NCBI RefSeq assembly: GCF_963678635.1 | Contig: NC_087065.1 | Span: 10,315,579 to 10,379,578 of the forward strand | Origin: Symsagittifera roscoffensis | Taxonomy: Eukaryota > Xenacoelomorpha > Acoela > Convolutidae | Reading direction: 5' to 3' | DNA: 64,000 nt | Part shown: one piece after another, positions 34,451 to 44,595 of the stretch | Layout: every line of letters begins with the position of its first letter | How positions within the stretch are numbered: position 1 is the stretch's first letter | Position numbers and translations under genes: made by a program | Notes under the pieces: model-generated | Told to the model about the DNA's origin: nothing | What the model saw: only the letters and a program-made list of their open reading frames with translations | The model's database searches: none

Positions 34451-36283
34451 CTATCCAGGTATCAATACAGCCATCAGATTCGTCTTTGTAGCATCTTGGC
34501 TTCTTAAAGACTCTTCTGGACTCTCACTGCGTTCATTGGTTCTAGATAACCTCGTCAGGAATGTCTCCAAAGACATGTTCAGGGGTTCAAATGCCGTGGC
34601 CATTGCCGTAGCATCCCTTGAGTGTCCCGCTTGAGTGTCCTCACACCTTGTCGAAGGCTCTGTGTGCGGTGCATCCCTGCAATCCGAATCACCATGAGCG
34701 TTTCCCGCTTGGCCCATATGACTCCTCCTCGGGCTTGCATGCCCCCTGTTGCCGGAATCACTTCTCCCAGTCGCATGTGTGCTTTGCGTTGGTCGTTCGT
34801 TAGAGGTTTGTCTGTTCCCCGTTGAACTTGCTCTACTGTTCGGGCCCCATGCTGTATTACCCCTTGTGGCATAGCCTGATGAACTGCCCCTGCCCCTAGT
34901 GGATCCATACGTCTTCCTCCTTTGATGTTCATTGAAGTTCACCCTCGGTTCCCTGCTGGGACCTCCCGAGTTCGGCTCTCCTTCTTTTGGTCCACTCTTG
35001 CTGCTTAGTAGCCCGTCCAACCTATCCATGATAGCCTGAGTTCGCCTCTCCATCATCGCGTCTATCTTTGTGTCAAGAGTCCCAAGAGACTGCTCTTGCT
35101 GAATTCTTAACTTCTCCATGTCGGCTCTTAAGCGTAACTCCCTCTGTTCCGCCTCTCTTGTCATTCGCGACAAGTTCCTCGTCATATGTTCGTCCGTTCT
35201 TTCTTTCGAGCGTTTTTCGCTTCTGCCAACTTCTTGTCTGTTGCGGTTTATTTCTTCCCGCAGACTTTCTCTTTCAATGTGAACTGCTCTTTCTAGTTCA
35301 CTCATCCTTATCGACATCTGTTCATTTTGTTCTCCTAAACTGCCCACTATGTTGTTTAAGGCTTCCTCTAGTGCTGCCCCGTTATCCATGAGTGGCGTCA
35401 CTAGTGGTGGTGTAACCCTGTCGGTCCCAGGTAACTTCGTGCTTGTCGAGATCCGGGCCTTGACTCTCTGCTTCAACGTCTTTTCATTATTTATTTCAGG
35501 ATCCATTAACGCGTTGCCAAGCCCTCTGGTTCTACTCTCTCCAGGTTGTGGCTCCGAACTTGTCCTAATCGCGAAGTCCTTTGACTGGCCCGGTGTGTTT
35601 GCCTCTTTGCTTATCGTTGTCACTACACCAAATTTGTCCATGGTTCCAGTCTCTCTTCCGACGTGTGTCTCACTCTCCTGGATCGAACTATTGAGGCTGA
35701 ATTGAGATCCAAAGTCCCCTTGCTCCTCTTCATCCTCTTCCTCCTGGGTTTCAACTTCGTTCCCCGCGCCTCCTCCCATGGTGAATGGAAAGATGTTTCC
35801 GAAGGTGTTCTTCATTCTTTCTGAGAACGATGATGACGTTGTTTGTTTCCCAGTTCCGCCTGCCATCATAGTGTTGTCTGTCGGAGATCTTCTCGTTGCA
35901 GCTACTTCAGTTGAGATGTCGGACAGTTCCGACATCTCCTCCCGATCCAATGTCCCGGTGGAAGTGGCAAAATCATGGCCTTGTTCTACCGGGGTAGATT
36001 CACTCGCCAGCCTTCTGCCTCTTCCTTCCAGTCCATTTACTTCCTGGTTGTCATTCATGGTCTGGTCCGTATTGACCTCCACTTCTAACAGTTCTCTTTG
36101 CTCTTCTGAGGTCTTCTGACTTCTCGTTTCAACCATTCTGCCTGAAACCGTCCCCCTTTTGTCAGACCGGGATCGCTTGATCCAATCCACAAAAGGATCG
36201 GTCATCGTTTTTCTTTGCTTTTCAGGTATGAATTTCCTAGAGCTATTACCTCGTTTTGGTATCCTTGACTTGTCTAGACTCAT
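34451..36283 (-). pseudogene. Element A gag N-terminal region
   Basis: 610 codons from an ATG at 36283. A basic leader precedes MVETRSQK, the start typical of related gag proteins (B: MVSTRSGT), so the extra N-terminal extension of about 50 residues is shared by both elements. The rest is low-complexity acidic sequence, a coiled coil (about 325-430) and an Arg/Gly/Ser-rich tract. A one-base shift near 34515 (SPEE-SLRS) leaves the last 15 residues out of frame before the stop. Confidence 0.85.
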
Positions 36284-39234
36284 TCTCTATTTGTCACTTT
36301 CCAATGCCTACTCTTGACTCAATTGCTAGAGACCTTATAGTTTTATTAACAATAATAATGACACAACACAACAAATTTCACCAGATGCTATTAAATAGTG
36401 ACCACGAATCCCTGTATGTTGTCAGAGTACAGTTTGTATAAAATTTATTCACACTAACCGATTATCGGTCCAAAAATTTTGAAACTAGCACAATATGATG
36501 TTATCAGTCAATTTAAAAGATAGTGTACTCACTACCCAATCAAGCACAGTTTACGTTGATTTAAAATCAAAAACAAATAATTTATTTTGACACAATATGA
36601 ATGTATATATAAAAAAAAACGTATGTGTCTTGTACTCTTAGTCGGTCGCAGTACAATAGTCGAACCTGTCTTTTAAAGAAAAAGCTTTCCCTGCTCGGTG
36701 CTGCACCAAACAGACAAAACTTCGAAGGCAGTAATTTTCTCAAGTGGGCGTCTATTGCACCCACCGAGTACTGTGTTACCTATCTGCCTTCGGACTGCCC
36801 GAGCTAGACCTACTAAAATCCTCAGGGCAGTCACTCTTCCCAAAAACGTATTATGTTTCAATCCACACCAATGAATCACGCTCTTTTTAATTTAGACTTA
36901 GTGTCGCGAATATCCGAGTTCGGACCTGTTTTGTATTAGTATGTTTCTTATTGAAAGGCAAGTTACCAGTGAAATCACTGATACCTAGCCTGTGTGCTAA
37001 TAACCTAATACCTCTCACTTTTTAGTCTTTCTTTCGTCTACCTAAGTCCTTTATTAAAAAATAAAAAAATACCCCTCCGGATTGGCACAAATAGGACCCT
37101 TCCGGATTGATAGAATCTAGACCCCTCCGGATTTGGACCCCTCTGAGTTGGTTAATACAAGACCCCTCCGGATTTGGACCCCTCCGAATTAGCAACTATA
37201 AGACCCCTCCGGATTCGGACCCCTCCTAACTTGAAAAATCTTTGACCCCTCCGGATTGGGAGCCCTCCGGTTTGGTAAAAGTGGCTTTTCGGAGATTTCC
37301 TTTTTTCAACCTATACCCCTCCGGATACGTTCTCCGATGCAATTATGCTCTTTCAATTAACTGGGAAGGGTATTTACTACCTTCCTAGACCCTTCCGGAT
37401 TGAAGTTAAGCCTCTTATTTGACAATTCACGCTAACGGTGAAGGGTCTTATCGCTGGCCTAACTTCGGCTCGATTAAGCTTTTGCTGTGCCTTTAGCCCT
37501 CCCTTTTGGTCTAGAATGGCCTAAAGTTACTTTATTCAACCGCTATTACCTTTTGGTAGGGGTCTAAGGGTTTTTCAGAAAAATTTATAAAACGTGAAGG
37601 GTGTACCCCTCCGGATTTGTGTAATTTGCTTAAAACAATCTCAAAAAATTTTCTCGCTCGCTTTTTCGAGTAATTCTCTTTCCTACTAGTAAGTTCAGCT
37701 AATTTCTGATCTAATGGTACCAAGATTGACCGGATCTGTTCAGTTGTCGAAAAGTTATTAGCCAAAACGTTTTTCTTGCAAACTCAAAAAATTTCTCACT
37801 TATAGGTTCCACCTAACTTTTTCCGCAATTCTGTTCCTTTTGACCTAAAAATTATTGATCCGAGCTCAGAAGGCCTATACTCTTCTAGTTCAATGCAAAA
37901 GACCCGATCTAAAACGCTTTAGCAGAAAAAATTTGCGAAAAACTATGCTACCTGGACCCCTCCGGATTGATGAATCCACCAAATCAAACACGTTATGTTC
38001 GATTTCTCTGCAACCCGGAAGGCTTTCGGGTAGCGGTTTTTAAAACTCGTAGATTCACTAGTGGACGTTGTCCGAACAACTATTTTTACTGTCGTAACTC
38101 AAAAATTTCAAAAAATTTTCTAAATTTATAGTGTTCCGTTTTCTCAAAAATCACGAAATTTCAGTTTTCGGTACCAAAATAGTTCCAACCACCTTCGAAC
38201 TTAACTTAACCGGTTCTATCTATTATGGTAGTGCAGTTACGATGTAACACACTAACTTAGCGCTTTTTTCCGTTTCAAAAAATATCGATATCTCAAAAAT
38301 CGCGACTTGCGGGGGGATCAAAATATCGCTATTTTGACCCTAAAAACCGGTCTGTTTTCGTTGTTTTTCACTGAAAAACGATATAAGACTATTAATATAG
38401 GCTATATAAATAATAATATTAGTAAAACTATACCCCTCCGGGTTTCCTTAATATCCGAATTAAGGTGCTTAACTCGGATATTCGCAGTTCGGTGAAGGGT
38501 CACTACAGTGCAGCACTGTCGAGCCCCCCACAGATTACTATCTTAATTTTTTGTACCAAAAGGGCTACAAAACTTGTTAACGATACCCAACAGTCGATTG
38601 TTGTCGTCGTTGAGCCTCTTCTTGTTGCTCCTTGTACTGCTTGCCGGATCGGTCTTCACCCAAGACCCTTCCGAATTGAGCGCAAATCAGCTGACCCTTC
38701 CGGATTGAGCGCAATTTATCGTTAACGTGCTTAAATGCTCAAATAACCCTACAGTACAAGCCTCACAAACGGGCTACAAAACTGATCGTAACAATTCTGG
38801 CTGATATAAATGCCTGTAACAACAATATATCTATCAACAACAAACGGGGGGGTTGGATCACATCTTGTCTGGGGGGATGATTTCTACTGATTTTTTACTT
38901 TTTTACTGTTTTTGGTTTTTTTGGTTATTTTCTATGTTTTTTGTTTTTCTTGGGTACTATACTACTTTTTGTTTGGTTTTAATTATATCTTTAAGTGTTT
39001 TTGGTCACAAACCACTCAGGGGATGAGGGGTTCGCGATTCCCCCCACCCTTCCTGGTTCGTGAATTTTCGGTCTTAACTAGGTTAAAAAACTATTCGCGG
39101 TAATCCGGAAGGCTTCCGCGTTCCGAACTACCCTTCCGCCCCGGCGGTTTAGGCCTATTAAGGGCGTTAATGTGAGCATCCACTCGGCGCGGAGTGCTCA
39201 TCAACGGTTCTGCCGGTCATGATGTTAAAAAGAA
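36284..39234 (-). repeat. Element A leader with TCCGGA-type repeat words
   Basis: About 3 kb of untranslated leader. The word CCCCTCCGGATT or a close variant occurs about fifteen times (dense at 37073-37320, then near 37390, 37606, 37960, 38432, 38660 and 38695). In RNA sense it reads AATCCGGAGGGG. The same core, CCTTCCGGATT and AATCCGGAAGG, forms a hairpin in the LTR, and a related pair (37960 with 38015) repeats that hairpin inside the leader. No conserved open frame is present. Confidence 0.75.
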
Positions 39235-39252
39235 TAACACCCAGGAGCGCCA
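39235..39252 (-). promoter_or_regulatory. Element A primer-binding site
   Basis: In element sense TGGCGCTCCTGGGTGTTA begins 12 nt inside the LTR edge (after TAGATGTTTTTA). Element B has TGGTGCTCCTGGGTGTTT at the same offset. TGG at the start fits the complement of a tRNA CCA end. I cannot say which tRNA would match. Confidence 0.7.
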
Positions 39253-39734
39253 TAAAAACATCTATGTAACATTCGCCCGGAAGATACAAATCGACGGATA
39301 ACAAAACTAAGTCTTAAGACGACTGGCTAACGTCTAAGCAGAGCTTTGCATGCTTTTCACCGTCTCTACCAAGCCAGTATTTTTCGGTGGTCTTTTCCAA
39401 CATCGGGTCGACAAAAACGTTACTGTTCTCCGGCTTCGACCAGAACGCTCAAATTAACTTAATTACATGCAAATAGTGAGCTCATGGCTGGGTCTCAGTA
39501 TCCCCAGACCACGAGGTCACTCCTAAAAACTGGGCTACTACTTATTATATTACTATTGTTTTTGTTCAGTAGATAAAAATCATCATCTCCATCGAAGATG
39601 GATCAACCCTTTCCCCCCCAACTCCTAGCACCTCATCCTTATTAAAACTAATCCAAATATCAATTAAATTCAAGTCAGGACATGACAGGATGCTAAAAGT
39701 TTACGTGACAGGATAAAAGTTTCAGTTCCTCTAC

Positions 39735-39799
39735 CCTTCCGGATTGACGAATCCGCTGAATCAAGCTCGTTAATCTTGATTTCCTCCTAATCCGGAAGG
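39735..39799. repeat. LTR hairpin 1 (CCTTCCGGATT...AATCCGGAAGG)
   Basis: Eleven-base perfect inverted arms (39735-39745 and 39789-39799) enclose an inner perfect pair AATCAAG/CTTGATT (39759-39765 and 39775-39781). The same structure is at 16070-16134 in the other LTR. The arms match the leader repeat words. Confidence 0.85.
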
Positions 39800-39835
39800 C
39801 TGTCTTCTTACCCTTCACCGTTGTTAGCAAAGGCC

Positions 39836-39867
39836 TTGCAACTATTGTAGCAGCACAATAGTTGCAA
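39836..39867. repeat. LTR hairpin 2 (TTGCAACTATTGT arms)
   Basis: Thirteen-base perfect inverted arms with a six-base loop, AGCAGC; the same structure is at 16171-16202. The duplicated fragment at the window end begins at this hairpin's right edge. Confidence 0.9.
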
Positions 39868-40188
39868 CTCGGAACGTTCTCTGCTATTCCTGCAATCTGC
39901 TGCTGTTTTTCAATCACGATTATCGTTGTTATCGTCAGCGCAACTAATGTTGTTGTGTTTTCTCTCTCGTTTTTTGTTAAAATGGCCGTTTCAGCATTTC
40001 TCAGAAATGTGACGTCATCATTCGAATTTTTGAAATTTTAAAATACTAGAATATTCCAGCCCTCACCGTCTGGCCAAACGTTCCAATAACGCTCTTAGTT
40101 CTTAAAAACCACCAATCCGGAAGGCTTACTGCTAAAAATCCCGAATTCTGCAGAGATTGCATTTTTGACATTCTGGTCGAATGTCACA

Positions 40189-40250
40189 TTTATTCGTTTT
40201 CTTTGGTGTCGCCGGAAGGTTGCGCTGTGCCAATCTGGCAGAATGGCACA
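40189..40250 (-). repeat. Solo LTR C, remaining end
   Basis: 62 bases that complete the LTR interrupted at 15599. The stretch contains GCCGGAAGGTT and ends CTGGCAGAATGGCACA, matching the LTR-A end CTGGTCGAATGTCACA at 13 of 16 bases. It is followed by GAA, the same triplet that precedes the LTR start at 14773. Confidence 0.75.
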
Positions 40251-41142
40251 GAAGAAGCGTAACCCGTATCGATTTTAATTGAAAAGGACTTAAACACTCG
40301 TCATCTTGTTTTATCATTATCACTTCCATATCTAGAAAATTCCAAGGACTTTCACTGGAATACGTGAAGAAGGGACTCCTGACTGTAACCTCGGTTACTA
40401 AGATACTTTTGACCTTCTGATTACCTTCATAAAAAAAAGAAAATTGGTAAATCCAAAAATGACAATTTCCCATTTTTTTGGTGTGTCTATTGTGAACTGT
40501 AAGTTAAGATGTAGTGTGGTAGAATTTTGTTTTTCCGAAATAAAACATACGAAATGAGTGAAATATTTAAAACAAAACCCTAGAACTGAATAAAATAGGG
40601 GAGGAATTTGTGACAAATTTTCGGAAATGTGTCGGAGAACGAAATATCTACAAGAGAGAACTTTTAAAAATCCTTGAATGACTGAACTCCACTGTCGTCA
40701 TCAACCATTTCCATCAAAAAATTTCGTAGTTTATGGTAATCAGGAATAATCAATGAAAGACAACAGTTTTCCGCTGATAAGTCTCTCGTAAAGTGTATAA
40801 CTGGACCCAAAATTTAAAAAATTTTCTGTAGAACAGTCCAGTTACACTGCGTAGGGATTTGAACTTCGACTTAAGCAATGTACATTGCAAGAGCCCTACG
40901 ATTCTCTTTGAAATTGCGTAGCATTAGAAAAGTAGAATTCCATCTTGTAGGGTTATCCGGCACCAGACTTTTTCCACTGATATTTAGCTATGTTTGGATG
41001 TCTTTTAGTTTCCGTGTAGCTAGCACAGAATGATTTGAGCATTTTCCCCATCTTTATAATGTCATTTACTGCGTTTCGACTGAAAATGTTGTGTGTGACC
41101 GCCAGTTGTAGAGGTTCTTTTCTTTGTTTCGGACTACCGCCA
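40251..41142. other. Unique spacer between elements A and B
   Basis: About 890 bases of AT-rich DNA, part of the pre-insertion locus. The first 138 bases recur at 63863-64000. I see no supported gene; the minus-strand open frame at 40132-40473 runs across the LTR edge and is not credible. Confidence 0.6.
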
Positions 41143-41545
41143 TGTGCCAGTCGGTCATATTTGGAAGTTTGACCTTGAGAGGAGCAAAAAAACACTTGAT
41201 TTTGGAGTGAAATTTAATTTTTCAAAATTTCGAATGGAACCTGTCATGCACGATTTTCTCGCGAGAACTGAAAATCAGAAAAAGAAGTTAGAACAATTTC
41301 AGAACAATTGAGTCGCACACGCGGGAAAGTTGTAAGAAAAAGCAGTAGGGAATTGCTATTCGCAATTTCCATCACTATAATAATCGAGAGTAGAGCTGTC
41401 CCATCTGTGACAGAGACGAGAGCATTCCCTCGAATTGGATTATAGCGACTGGAGTATTATTCGGAACTGGACTAGAGTGAACCTTCGGTGGAAAGGTGGA
41501 CAGCTTGAGTGTCCTAATGGTTCACAAGAAAACTATTGTCTAGAG

Positions 41546-41578
41546 TATAAACTCGTTCTCATTGTTAAAACTATAAAA
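41546..41578 (+). promoter_or_regulatory. Candidate TATA elements in LTR B
   Basis: TATAAA at 41546-41551 and TATAAAA at 41572-41578 lie about 190-220 bases before the AATAAA signal, an arrangement that would place R between them. Which one is used cannot be told from sequence. Confidence 0.5.
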
Positions 41579-41710
41579 CATTAGACTCATTTAGTTACGT
41601 TATTTAATTCTTGAGTTAACTACCGACTGGATTATTTCCCACTTCTTGAGCGTGCTACTATGTGAGTACAAATTTAAATTCCTAGAGTGTGTTTTATGAT
41701 TGTTATGTTG

Positions 41711-41718
41711 AGGTAAGG
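41711..41718 (+). promoter_or_regulatory. Candidate splice donor in LTR B
   Basis: AG/GTAAGG is a strong 5' splice site consensus, located after the TATA boxes and before AATAAA. Joined to the acceptor at 52313 it would give an ORF3 message with a short leader. This is inference. Confidence 0.4.
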
Positions 41719-41765
41719 CGAGTTTTAGGTTGATCCACCTGAAATGGATCAAAGTTCCACTGTCT

Positions 41766-41771
41766 AATAAA
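41766..41771 (+). terminator. Polyadenylation signal in LTR B
   Basis: AATAAA in the LTR, with the same signal at 62464-62469 in the 3' LTR. The 3' copy would be the functional one. Confidence 0.6.
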
Positions 41772-42071
41772 AAAGCAACTTAACGGATTGTTCCAACCCG
41801 GTTTTTAACGGCGTTCATGTATTTTGGGTATCTAGAGACCTAAGTATGGGGACGTTTCTAATTCTAGAGTGGGGGGATATTTTAGTAGTAGCCTTTAAGC
41901 TGTAACGGGTCGTAGTCTCATGTCACAAGCGAACCGAACTGGCTCCGACCGTTCTTGAGGTAGAAAAACACAAGAGATAGTGTCCCTGACCCTTGAGCCA
42001 GTGGTTATAGGGCCTATTTTTCTTAAGCCTCATGTGTGACTGCAGTAGACGAATGTTACATAGTGTTTTTA

Positions 42072-42089
42072 TGGTGCTCCTGGGTGTTT
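42072..42089 (+). promoter_or_regulatory. Element B primer-binding site
   Basis: TGGTGCTCCTGGGTGTTT starts 12 nt after the LTR end (spacer TAGTGTTTTTA). It is conserved in A apart from T/C at the fourth base and the last base. The presumed primer is a tRNA whose 3' end is complementary. Confidence 0.7.
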
Positions 42090-42553
42090 ACGACATCAAG
42101 ACTACGGAGTCGAACCCACTTGAGACAGCTTCGGGCTGAATGCCCATTCTAGAGTACCGGCGGTACGGTTCGACAGGAACGTGCAAACCTTCCGGTTGTA
42201 CCGTGATAGCTTTTTAAGAAAACTCGAGAAAATTTCCTGGTACGCTCTCCGAACGAGGCTTAGCTAACCGAGTAAAGGGGGGCAACTAGGGGGACAAAAA
42301 CACGAGCAAAAAGACAAAAAGCAAAACAAAAACCAAAAAAGAATAGAAAAAGGAACAAAAACCATAAAACGAAAAAAGACAGTGACTTTGACACCAGATT
42401 AGTTGGATCAAACCTTTATATTAATTAAATAGTATACCCATACTGTTTTACAAGTTCGATCGTTTCGATCAACCTAGCAATTTAAACCAGTAAACTGAAT
42501 AAAGTGCCCGAAGTGGGGCGTTGTCAAGGGTTTTCAGATAGCTTGGAACTTAG

Positions 42554-42753
42554 CTGGACCAATAGGAGACTTGACTGGAAGAGGTGACCAGCCGAGTGGG
42601 AAAGTGGTTCAGGGACACTTGAGCTGAACCAATAGGAGACTTGACTGGAAGAGGTGACCAGCCGAGTGGGAAAGTGGTTCAGGGACACTTGAGCTGAACC
42701 AATAGGAGACTGGACTGGAACAGGTGACCAGTCGAGTGGGAAAGCAGCCAAGA
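42554..42753 (+). repeat. 70-bp tandem repeat, 2.9 copies
   Basis: Units start at 42554, 42624 and 42694 with CTG(G/A)ACCAATAGGAGAC. The first two are nearly identical; the third has several changes (TGGACTGGAACAG) and drifts at AAAGCAGCC. The second and third copies are each preceded by ACACTTGAG. Confidence 0.9.
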
Positions 42754-43584
42754 AGGATTTGGCAATTCTCGAGTTCTCAAGTTGGGCAGAACGGGTATCG
42801 TTAGAATCCACATTACATTATAGGAGATAAGTGTAAAATTGGATAAGCGAAATCCCCCAGTTTTGAGGAACGTTTTTACTTGAGCAGGCCTGGAAACAGG
42901 TCTACGGTTTTCTCTTGAGAGGTTTAGCACCCGGCGCTTAAAGTAATTTTTAGGCTTAAGAAGGGGGGCTAGAAAGGGGGGAGGTTAGAAGAGGGACTGG
43001 TTAGGCTAGAGGTGAGCGGTTGCAAATTGTAAAAAGGGAGAAACTAGAGTAACTAATTAATCGACATCGTTGACTTAGTTACATTAGCCATAACACGCGT
43101 TGGTGATAATAGGTGAATATCCAAAATTCAACTCGAGTTAAGACTGGTACGCTGGTTGGTTTGGTAGGGGGGACCGGACATAGACAGCTTTTGTGATACC
43201 CCATAAGATCACTAGTGGGGGGAAGAAAACGCGTGGCAATTAGGTACCAGACATATTTTTTAGACGAAAGGTAGACATTGGTCACCTTTGAATTTCAGGT
43301 GGGCTCATTTTTCTGTTTTTATTATTTTTCTTACTTAGATTTTTGTTGCATTTTAGTGAGGATTGGTGTTTGGTTTTATACGAACAGGTGATCACAAGAT
43401 ACCTGCGCACCTACATTGAAACAGAAACAACCAAAAAGAAGAGGGGGTCAGCATTTGGCTTTTAAGAGAGGGTTTTTGGGAAAATTTTACTAGAGCTTGA
43501 GTGGTGGTACAAGGTACGGTGATTCAAGAAGACCCTACAACGAGGAAGACACTCCGTGACGAGTATTGGGACAAGACCGAAGAA

Positions 43585-44302
43585 GTCTTGGGACAGAGCA
43601 GTCTTGGGACAGTAGTCTTGGGACAGGGTCTTGGGACAGTGGTCTTGGGACAGGGTCTTGGGACAGTGGTCTTGGGACAGGGTCTTGGGACAGTGGTCTT
43701 GGGACAGGGTCTTGGGACAGTGGTCTTGGGACAGGGTCTTGGGACAGTGGTCTTGGGACAGTGGTCTTGGGACAGGGTCTTGGGACAGGGTCTTGGGACA
43801 GTGGTCTTGGGACAGGGTCTTGGGACAGTGGTCTTGGGACAGTGGTCTTGGGACAGGGTCTTGGGACAGGGTCTTGGGACAGGGTCTTGGGACAGTGGTC
43901 TTGGGACAGGGTCTTGGGACAGGGTCTTGGGACAGTGGTCTTGGGACAGTGGTCTTGGGACAAGGGTCTTGGGACACTAGTCTTGGGACACTAGTCTTGG
44001 GACACCAGCCTTGGGACACTGGTCTTGGGACACTACTCTTGGGACACTACCCTTGGGACACTAGTCTTGGGACAGTAGTCTTGGGACACTAGCCTTGGGA
44101 CACTAGTCTTGGGACAATAGTCTTGGGACACTAGCCTTGGGACACTGGTCTTGGGACACTACCCTTGGGACACTAGTCTTGGGACAGTAGTCTTGGGACA
44201 CTAGCCTTGGGGCACTAGTCTTGGGACAGTGGTCTTGGGACACTAGTCTTGGGACAGTAGTCTTGGAACAGTGGCCTTGGTACAAGGGTCTTAGGACACT
44301 AG
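43585..44302 (+). repeat. CTTGGGACA minisatellite in leader B
   Basis: About 50 copies of a 13-14 bp unit, GTCTTGGGACAGG or GTCTTGGGACAGTG. The first half alternates the two in a 27-bp higher-order unit; the second half is mostly TCTTGGGACACTA variants. The RNA sense strand has regular GGG tracts. All six frames are open by composition, so the apparent proteins here are not genes. Confidence 0.95.
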
Positions 44303-44595
44303 CGGAGAATACTGTGATAGTGACGAATAGTCTTGGGACGGTATAAAAATTGAAGTAGAATTACAACAAGTGTGTCTTAAGACAAAATAAGACAAATCGA
44401 AATAGGTACGGTTGAGACCACATTAAGGGAAATCTTTCAAAGGTTTTAGAAAGAGAGCTACAACAAGGTTTTTAACACGTTGTACAAAATTTGTTACCAC
44501 AAAAAATTTTTTTTGTTTTATTATTTTTTTTTACTCTTAGAATAGAATCGTGTATATAATAAAATTGTAAATAAAAGCAGTTGTAAATAGAAATA

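Larger units (their letters stand above)
15600..40188 (-). mobile_element. Element A: giant Ty3/Gypsy-like LTR retrotransposon, decayed
   Basis: A complete 24.6 kb element on the minus strand: 5' LTR (39265-40188), PBS (39235-39252), leader, gag (36283-33064), pol with protease, RT, RNase H, integrase and a macro-like domain (about 33075-26691), a splice-acceptor gap, giant ORF3 (26342-17341), 3' UTR, PPT and 3' LTR (15600-16522). The LTRs differ at about a dozen sites by eye, so it is not ancient. The coding region is broken by about a dozen frame shifts and stops and the RT active site is mutated. It is inserted into solo LTR C with TTT on both sides (15597-15599 and 40189-40191). Confidence 0.92.
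39265..40188 (-). repeat. Element A 5' LTR
   Basis: 924 bp with TG...CA ends (plus-strand TGTAACATTCG at the left, CGAATGTCACA at the right). It drives transcription toward lower coordinates. A minus-strand AAGG/GTAAGA word at 39811 is a candidate splice donor. Two strong hairpins lie at 39735-39799 and 39836-39867. Confidence 0.95.
41143..42060 (+). repeat. Element B 5' LTR
   Basis: 918 bp, TGTGCCAGTCG...CGAATGTTACA. The end shares CGAATGTTACA with element A's LTR in element sense, but the U3 region differs. It carries six CTTGAG hexamers (41174, 41504, 41610, 41645, 41954, 41992). Confidence 0.96.
42090..44595 (+). other. Element B untranslated leader
   Basis: 2.5 kb between PBS and gag with no conserved open frame. 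It contains the 70-bp triplication and the CTTGGGACA minisatellite listed separately. It shows no resemblance to A's leader in base sequence, although both are made of G-rich repeats in RNA sense. Confidence 0.75.

Noticed and set aside
37060-37320. CRISPR-like or satellite array from the CCCCTCCGGATT words
   Set aside because: Spacing is irregular, the words vary, and they lie inside a retroelement leader of a eukaryote.
40132-40473. A 113-codon minus-strand gene repeated in part at 63744-63941
   Set aside because: It crosses the edges of LTR A and solo LTR C, and its repeat is explained by the duplicated junction.
43501-44092. Long overlapping open frames on both strands with repeated LGQ/GLGT and SQDPVPR peptides
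   Set aside because: They are translations of the CTTGGGACA minisatellite, which lacks stop codons in every frame.
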